Source of the DNA: a virus | Virus record (IMG/VR): IMGVR_UViG_3300002231_000757 | Span: 1 to 35,331 of that record | Reading direction: 5' to 3' (one strand) | DNA: 35,331 nt | Shown: piece after piece, positions 32,545 to 35,331 of the stretch | How positions within the stretch are numbered: position 1 is the first letter of the stretch | Layout of the letters: every line of letters starts with the position of its first letter | Program-made: the position numbers and the translations under genes | The notes under the pieces: generated by a model | Databases searched by the model: none | What the model was told of the DNA's origin: nothing | What the model saw: only the letters and a program-made list of their open reading frames with translations

Positions 32545-32738
32545 TATTCAGAAAACACATTTGTTTCTTCTGAAACATTTTCTTCATTATCTAAGATAGT
32601 AACTTCAGCAGTTAAACCTTTATTCTGTTTCATTTTAGTAACTACTTTAATCTGTTTACCCTCAGTAACTACCCCCTGAGCACCAACATAATCAGTAATA
32701 GCAATATTAATTTCATCTTTATCTAGAGATATATTCAT
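32544..32738 (-). CDS. Small phage protein MNISLDKDEINIAI type, 64 aa
   Basis: Starts four bases after the resolvase stop. The N-terminus, SLDKDEINIAITDYVGAQGV, is a helix, followed by two beta strands (KQIKVVTKMKQNKGLTAEVT) and an acidic tail. Similar short proteins with an L-x-x-x-E-I-x-x-A-I-x-x-Y-V start recur in many tailed phages as hypothetical proteins. Function unknown. Confidence 0.65.
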   Translation of the reverse strand: MNISLDKDEINIAITDYVGAQGVVTEGKQIKVVTKMKQNKGLTAEVTILDNEENVSEETNVFSE

Positions 32739-32742
32739 AATT

Positions 32743-33220
32743 TCACACCTTGTAATTTAAAAAAGCATAATGAGCAATCATTAATGCATCTGATTTGCCA
32801 TCCAGTAATCCACCTTTAGGCCCATAAATTTCAGCATCTGGATACAAACGACTACAGATACTTGCTACCTCCTTTTTAATTTCTTTCCCCTTCTTGGTTA
32901 CACCTATTGTTTTCTGCCACTTTTTAGGTTGCACGAAATCAACAGTTACTTGGCTTAATAATGCTAGGGTATTTACTATTCCTACATTATAGCCAAAATT
33001 AAAATTAGATTTAGCTGAGGTTCCAAATACAGAATGTACTTTCTCCAGTAAAATAACTCTTACATTAAAAGAATCTTTAAATGCCTCTATACCAGCCTAA
33101 GATTTTTACTGGATGTTCTGCTGTAGGTATAAAATGTATAAATTTACTCTCAGGAGCAAATAAACATATCTGGCCCATAGAACCAGGATCAATGCCTATG
33201 AAGCCTTGTGGTTTATTCAT
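32743..33220 (-). CDS. RuvC-like Holliday junction resolvase (frame break at 33096-33097)
   Basis: Cleaves branched DNA such as Holliday junctions or replication and packaging intermediates. Repaired length 158 residues; removing one G of the GG pair (plus-strand CC, 33096-33097) joins VKIL to AGIEAFKDSFN. Signature residues of the RNase H-like fold are Asp11 in GFIGIDPGSMG, Glu59 in VILLEKVHSVFG, and Asp140/Asp144 in LLDGKSDALMIAHYA, with the typical VQPKKWQK before the last motif. ATG 33220 has AAGAGAG upstream and overlaps the end of the preceding gene. Cellular RuvC is slightly longer; this is the compact phage type. Confidence 0.86.
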
Positions 33221-33356
33221 TATTACTCTCTTTACCTAATTGGTAACCTTCGCAGAAAGCTTGAAAAGCTTCATAGTCTCTGCTACCAATAGCAATTGGT
33301 TCTATATCTGGTTTATTAAATATTTTTTTAAACAATTTAAATAATTTAAGATTCAT
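33213..33356 (-). CDS. Small hypothetical protein, 47 aa
   Basis: Reads MNLKLFKLFKKIFNKPD, then IGSRDYEAFQAFCEGYQLGK. A basic amphipathic helix at the N-terminus is followed by a short acidic/aromatic helix with a GYQLGK end. Its ATG overlaps the upstream stop (ATGA at 33356), and its own stop lies inside the resolvase start, so translation is probably coupled. Too short to assign. Confidence 0.6.
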   Translation of the reverse strand: MNLKLFKLFKKIFNKPDIEPIAIGSRDYEAFQAFCEGYQLGKESNNE

Positions 33357-33442
33357 ATTTCAATTCCTAATAGTGTTTTAACTTTAAATTTATCCAGTAC
33401 TCTTTTAGCTTCTTCCTTCGTATTGAATAGATCAGAACACAT
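33353..33442 (-). CDS. Very small ORF, 29 aa, possibly the end of a longer frameshifted gene
   Basis: MCSDLFNTKEEAKRVLDKFK followed by VKTLLGIEI, ending in an ATGA overlap with the next gene, as other genes in this operon do. The helix FNTKEEAKRVLDKF looks genuinely coding. The gene may begin at ATG 33493, which overlaps the upstream stop (ATGGATAG), with errors in the T9 run at 33472-33480 and near 33438. That extension is a guess. Confidence 0.45.
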   Translation of the reverse strand: MCSDLFNTKEEAKRVLDKFKVKTLLGIEI

Positions 33443-33485
33443 ATGTTATTAGTGCTAGTACAAAAAAAAATTATTTCTTGATAAT

Positions 33486-33734
33486 CTATCCATGGGCAGC
33501 TCTTATACAGGCTTTAGTGAACTTCTCAGCACTTATAACTTTTAAAAGCTCTTGTGTTTTTAATTTATTTATTATTTTAAGTGCTTTATTTTTATTACAG
33601 TATCTTTCCCTTGATGTAACTGAATAATGATAATAACCCCATACAATTTCTACTTTTACAATCCAATATTCTTTATTACATTTTCGTTTTCCTTTTTTAA
33701 TTTTAGTTTTTACTGTTTTAAATTGCATTGTCAT
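33486..33734 (-). CDS. Small basic hypothetical protein, 82 aa
   Basis: Lys-rich (KTKIKKGKRKCNKEYW), then aromatic strands (WIVKVEIVWGYYHYSVTSRE) and a helix with KALKIINKLKTQELLKVIS. Basic charge and a beta-helix layout would suit nucleic-acid binding, but no motif is recognised. Its start overlaps the end of the upstream gene by 17 bases. A second in-frame ATG at 33728 is possible. Confidence 0.6.
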   Translation of the reverse strand: MTMQFKTVKTKIKKGKRKCNKEYWIVKVEIVWGYYHYSVTSRERYCNKNKALKIINKLKTQELLKVISAEKFTKACIRAAHG

Positions 33735-33936
33735 TTTTATTTACTAAAGTCATATTTTTATTAAAAACAGTTTTACCACCTAAACTAAAAGAAGCGATAA
33801 AAGAATCTTTTTCCAAAGAGTTAATATCTCCACGAATTATGTGAGCTACACTGTTATTAGTTTTTATTACTGTCCAGATTTCATTTTTATTGTTTTTAAC
33901 TTTATCACCAATTTCTACCATCTTAAAAAGGGCCAT
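33718..33936 (-). CDS. Small beta-barrel-like protein, 72 aa
   Basis: The pattern VEIGDKVKNNKNEIWTVIKT, then SVAHIIRG and SLGGKTVFNKNMTLVNK, resembles the strand-turn-strand layout of small SH3/KOW-like barrels found in phage early regions. ATG overlaps the upstream stop (TAATG at 33936). Function unknown; fold is a guess from pattern. Confidence 0.6.
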   Translation of the reverse strand: MALFKMVEIGDKVKNNKNEIWTVIKTNNSVAHIIRGDINSLEKDSFIASFSLGGKTVFNKNMTLVNKNDNAI

Positions 33937-34127
33937 TATGTATTACCATTAAATTGTTGTTCCGTCATATGATCTCTAATACTAGAATCAGCGTAGCAGG
34001 CACTGTAGCCCTCCTCATAAGCTTTTAAGCTTTTCCTAGGGGGATAGCCCTCCTCACAGTCTGAATAGCCTTCAGCGTACTCTAAGGCATCCTTATCGGT
34101 TATTGTATTTGAAATTATATCAGTCAT
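33936..34127 (-). CDS. Small repeat-containing acidic protein, 63 aa
   Basis: Two similar units: YAEGYSDCEEGYPPR and YEEGYSACYADSS, each with GYS and a cysteine three residues after the glycine. Acidic and aromatic; could form a helical hairpin. ATG directly abuts the upstream stop. I do not recognise the family. Confidence 0.6.
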   Translation of the reverse strand: MTDIISNTITDKDALEYAEGYSDCEEGYPPRKSLKAYEEGYSACYADSSIRDHMTEQQFNGNT

Positions 34128-34340
34128 TTAGCTGACCCTTACAAAAGGAATTCCTCGCCCTATTTTTATAAACCCTAAACCTGAAGGATTCGGGGCATAA
34201 GTAGGTAATTTACCTTTGTATTTTCTATCTGACGTGTATATAAATTTTCCTTTTGCGATAGAAGCTTCTGTTGCACTGTTCATAGTAAATATTCTTTTCC
34301 TTTCACGTTTAGTAAGTTTTGGTTTTTTATCCACATCCAT
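34128..34340 (-). CDS. Small basic hypothetical protein, 70 aa
   Basis: N-terminus very basic (KKPKLTKRERKRIFTM), then a short helix (SATEASIAKGKFIY) and a Gly/Pro-rich end (TYAPNPSGLGFIKIGRG). ATG 34340 preceded by GGAAAC. Probably nucleic-acid or protein binding by charge; function unknown. Confidence 0.58.
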   Translation of the reverse strand: MDVDKKPKLTKRERKRIFTMNSATEASIAKGKFIYTSDRKYKGKLPTYAPNPSGLGFIKIGRGIPFVRVS

Positions 34341-34351
34341 AATTAGTTTCC

Positions 34352-34513
34352 TTAATCATCATCAATAAGAGTTACTCTGGTTATTTCAAAACCAGGAGAA
34401 TATTTGGCTATTTTAATTTTATAATTTTCAATAGCTTCTTCTTCCGTAGAAGCTTCTACATGAAAATCATAAGTTCCAATTGTATCTTTTACAGTAATAA
34501 TATAAGAACTCAT
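34352..34513 (-). CDS. Small alpha/beta protein, 53 aa
   Basis: Reads MSSYIITVKDTIGTYDFHVE, then a helix (TEEEAIENYKIKIAKYS) and a strand (FEITRVTLIDDD). This beta-beta-helix-beta layout is common in tiny phage early proteins. AAGG lies about 10 bases before ATG 34513. Function unknown. Confidence 0.62.
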   Translation of the reverse strand: MSSYIITVKDTIGTYDFHVEASTEEEAIENYKIKIAKYSPGFEITRVTLIDDD

Positions 34514-34528
34514 TCGTTATAACCTTAC

Positions 34529-35014
34529 TTATTTTAGCTGTTTAATTAAATTTGAAATTCTTTTATCTTGTTCAATAGATTGTTCAGTAATTCTAATCAT
34601 CATATCTATTATTTCTTGCATTGTGTATTCTTTAGGTGTTTTAGGTGTATTTTTATTGATAGACACAATTCTTTCTTTTTTAGGTTGATCCTTAACATTA
34701 GTAAGAACAGGCAATCCTTTATTAGTTATCTTGGTAAATTCTTTTGGTTCTTTTAAACTTTTGTAATATTTATCTAATCTATCCAAAGCTGTATTAATCA
34801 TAATTGAATTAATATTACCACCTATCCATTTATAGACATTTTTATCTTTATATACAAAATTACATTCCTGCATAATTCTCCAAGCAACATTGGTAATACC
34901 AATTTGTTTACAAATAGTATCCCTGTTTACTTTTTCAGGCTCATAAAGAATATTATATCGTACAGTGGTAAGGAATAATTGCATTTTAGCGAAATATCTA
35001 GGTGTGTGACTCAT
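34529..35014 (-). CDS. Putative DNA-binding-like protein, 161 aa
   Basis: Start placed at ATG 35014 (MSHTPRYFAKMQL) because AAGGA lies eight bases upstream; an in-frame ATG at 35050 falls within the first hairpin and lacks a binding site. The N-terminal 80 residues contain helices with KVNRDTICKQIGITNVAWRI, a helix-turn-helix-like segment, then YKDKNVYKWIGGN resembling a wing. The middle is a Lys/Pro-rich linker (VKDQPKKERIVSINKNTPKT), and the C-terminus a probable coiled coil (MQEIIDMMIRITEQSIEQDK). First gene after the hairpin leader. A DNA-binding or regulatory role is plausible, not shown. Confidence 0.58.
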   Translation of the reverse strand: MSHTPRYFAKMQLFLTTVRYNILYEPEKVNRDTICKQIGITNVAWRIMQECNFVYKDKNVYKWIGGNINSIMINTALDRLDKYYKSLKEPKEFTKITNKGLPVLTNVKDQPKKERIVSINKNTPKTPKEYTMQEIIDMMIRITEQSIEQDKRISNLIKQLK

Positions 35015-35022
35015 ATAAATTG

Positions 35023-35027
35023 TCCTT
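35023..35027 (-). promoter_or_regulatory. Ribosome binding site for the gene starting at 35014
   Basis: AAGGA on the minus strand, eight bases before ATG 35014. It decides this start over the in-frame ATG at 35050. Confidence 0.7.
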
Positions 35028-35042
35028 ATAAAATTAGTAAAT

Positions 35043-35126
35043 GGTTCCATGTACCTAAAAGATGGGAACCTGCACCTCCAGAGAGGGTGCTAGTGGCATC
35101 AACACTAGCTAGAAGTAGGTACTTCT
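35043..35126 (-). other. Three consecutive stem-loops in the leader of the minus-strand operon, plus a fourth small one
   Basis: Plus-strand pairs are: 35043-35050 with 35062-35070 (one bulged G); 35072-35078 with 35083-35090 (one bulged G, loop CAGA); 35090-35095 with 35103-35108 (perfect 6 bp, 7-base loop); and 35111-35117 with 35120-35126 (perfect 7 bp, 2-base loop, or 6 bp with loop AGGT). They fill nearly all the space between the 35148-35160 hairpin and the binding site. Could be a structured leader, a terminator of upstream transcription, or part of a promoter array. Confidence 0.7.
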
Positions 35127-35147
35127 CCGTATGAAATTGCATAGCAT

Positions 35148-35160
35148 ATTGCGGAGCAAT
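35148..35160 (-). promoter_or_regulatory. N4-type vRNAP hairpin promoter candidate
   Basis: The plus strand reads ATTGC-GGA-GCAAT: a perfect 5-bp stem with a 3-base GGA loop closed by GC pairs. The N4 P2 promoter, as I recall it, has GAAGC-GGA-GCTTC on the template strand, sharing the core GCGGAGC. With the plus strand as template, transcription would run to lower coordinates, starting about 11 bases away near 35143, into the minus-strand operon. An alternative long stem, 35125-35129 with 35152-35156, competes with it. Confidence 0.65.
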
Positions 35161-35331
35161 TAATAGTATTTGTCTTCAAATTCTTCTTCACTATTTCTAT
35201 CACTTTTTTTCCTACAAAAAATTTTAGTACCTTCTTTCAGATATAAATTTTTTTCAGGATCTTGAATAAAATATTTACCTTTATATTTAATATAACGTAC
35301 AAACGCATTAGCTGGAACACCTTCATTTAAA
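35160..35331 (-). CDS. Hypothetical protein, C-terminal part (cut by right edge)
   Basis: The frame is open at the right edge, giving 56 residues before the TAA at 35160-35162: VPANAFVRYIKYKGKYFIQD, then an acidic end (RNSEEEFEDKYY). Beta-rich then charged; small single-domain phage protein by appearance. Its stop codon abuts the promoter-like hairpin. No family recognised. Confidence 0.6.
   Translation of the reverse strand, partial: LNEGVPANAFVRYIKYKGKYFIQDPEKNLYLKEGTKIFCRKKSDRNSEEEFEDKYY

Noticed and set aside
35043-35160. tRNA gene
   Set aside because: Several stem-loops are present, but no acceptor stem, T-loop GTTC-x-A-x-x-C or anticodon arm could be fitted on either strand.
1-35331. 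CRISPR array, insertion sequence, integrase or attachment site
   Set aside because: No regularly spaced direct repeats, transposase or integrase motifs, or flanking inverted repeats were seen.

Overview
The window is the structural (late) half of an N4-like podovirus genome plus the start of its oppositely transcribed small-gene region. Three things fix the identity. A giant gene (21576-32368, about 3,596 codons once repaired) carries the single-subunit RNA polymerase motifs of the N4 virion RNA polymerase, vRNAP. A major capsid protein of the N4 gp56 type lies at 14339-15799. An N4 gp59-type portal lies at 10661-12743. The plus-strand order portal, small protein, acidic protein, capsid, four or five internal or neck proteins, vRNAP reproduces the N4 gene 59-to-50 block. 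The DNA is AT-rich (about one third GC by eye). The host cannot be named from the sequence; the adhesion proteins resemble those I associate with phages of aquatic bacteria.

Layout. 1-10654 (+): adhesion and tail-associated genes. These are a beta-helix spike (cut by the left edge), a long fibre with a 15-residue-repeat stalk, small accessory proteins, a second beta-helix-like protein, a 493-residue structural protein, a nonapeptide-repeat protein and two tandem paralogues. 10661-21561 (+): portal, putative scaffold, capsid, a 12-bp-stem hairpin after the capsid gene, then neck and internal virion proteins. 21576-32368 (+): vRNAP. 32365-35331 (-): a tightly packed operon of small genes (many ATGA or TAATG junctions) including a RuvC-like resolvase. 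It converges on, and overlaps by three bases, the 3' end of the vRNAP gene. No stretch longer than 300 bases lacks a gene; the only sizeable intergenic block is 35015-35159.

How it works together. In N4 the vRNAP is packaged, injected with the DNA, and transcribes early genes from small DNA hairpin promoters. This window appears to hold both partners: the polymerase gene, and at 35148-35160 a hairpin with a 5-bp stem, GGA loop and GC/GC closing pairs, like the N4 promoter as I recall it. Its orientation would drive the minus-strand operon. Between hairpin and first gene lie three more stem-loops. The polymerase also contains two tandem HELLH metallopeptidase-like domains downstream of the catalytic core, which I consider the most unusual protein feature here.

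Quality warning. About 27 reading-frame breaks interrupt otherwise coherent genes. Most sit at or near short homopolymers and look like one extra base; three look like one missing base. After correction the lengths of every repaired gene become whole codons and the joined proteins match family expectations. I treat them as sequencing or assembly errors and give repaired gene extents. Published-family statements come from memory, not from a search.
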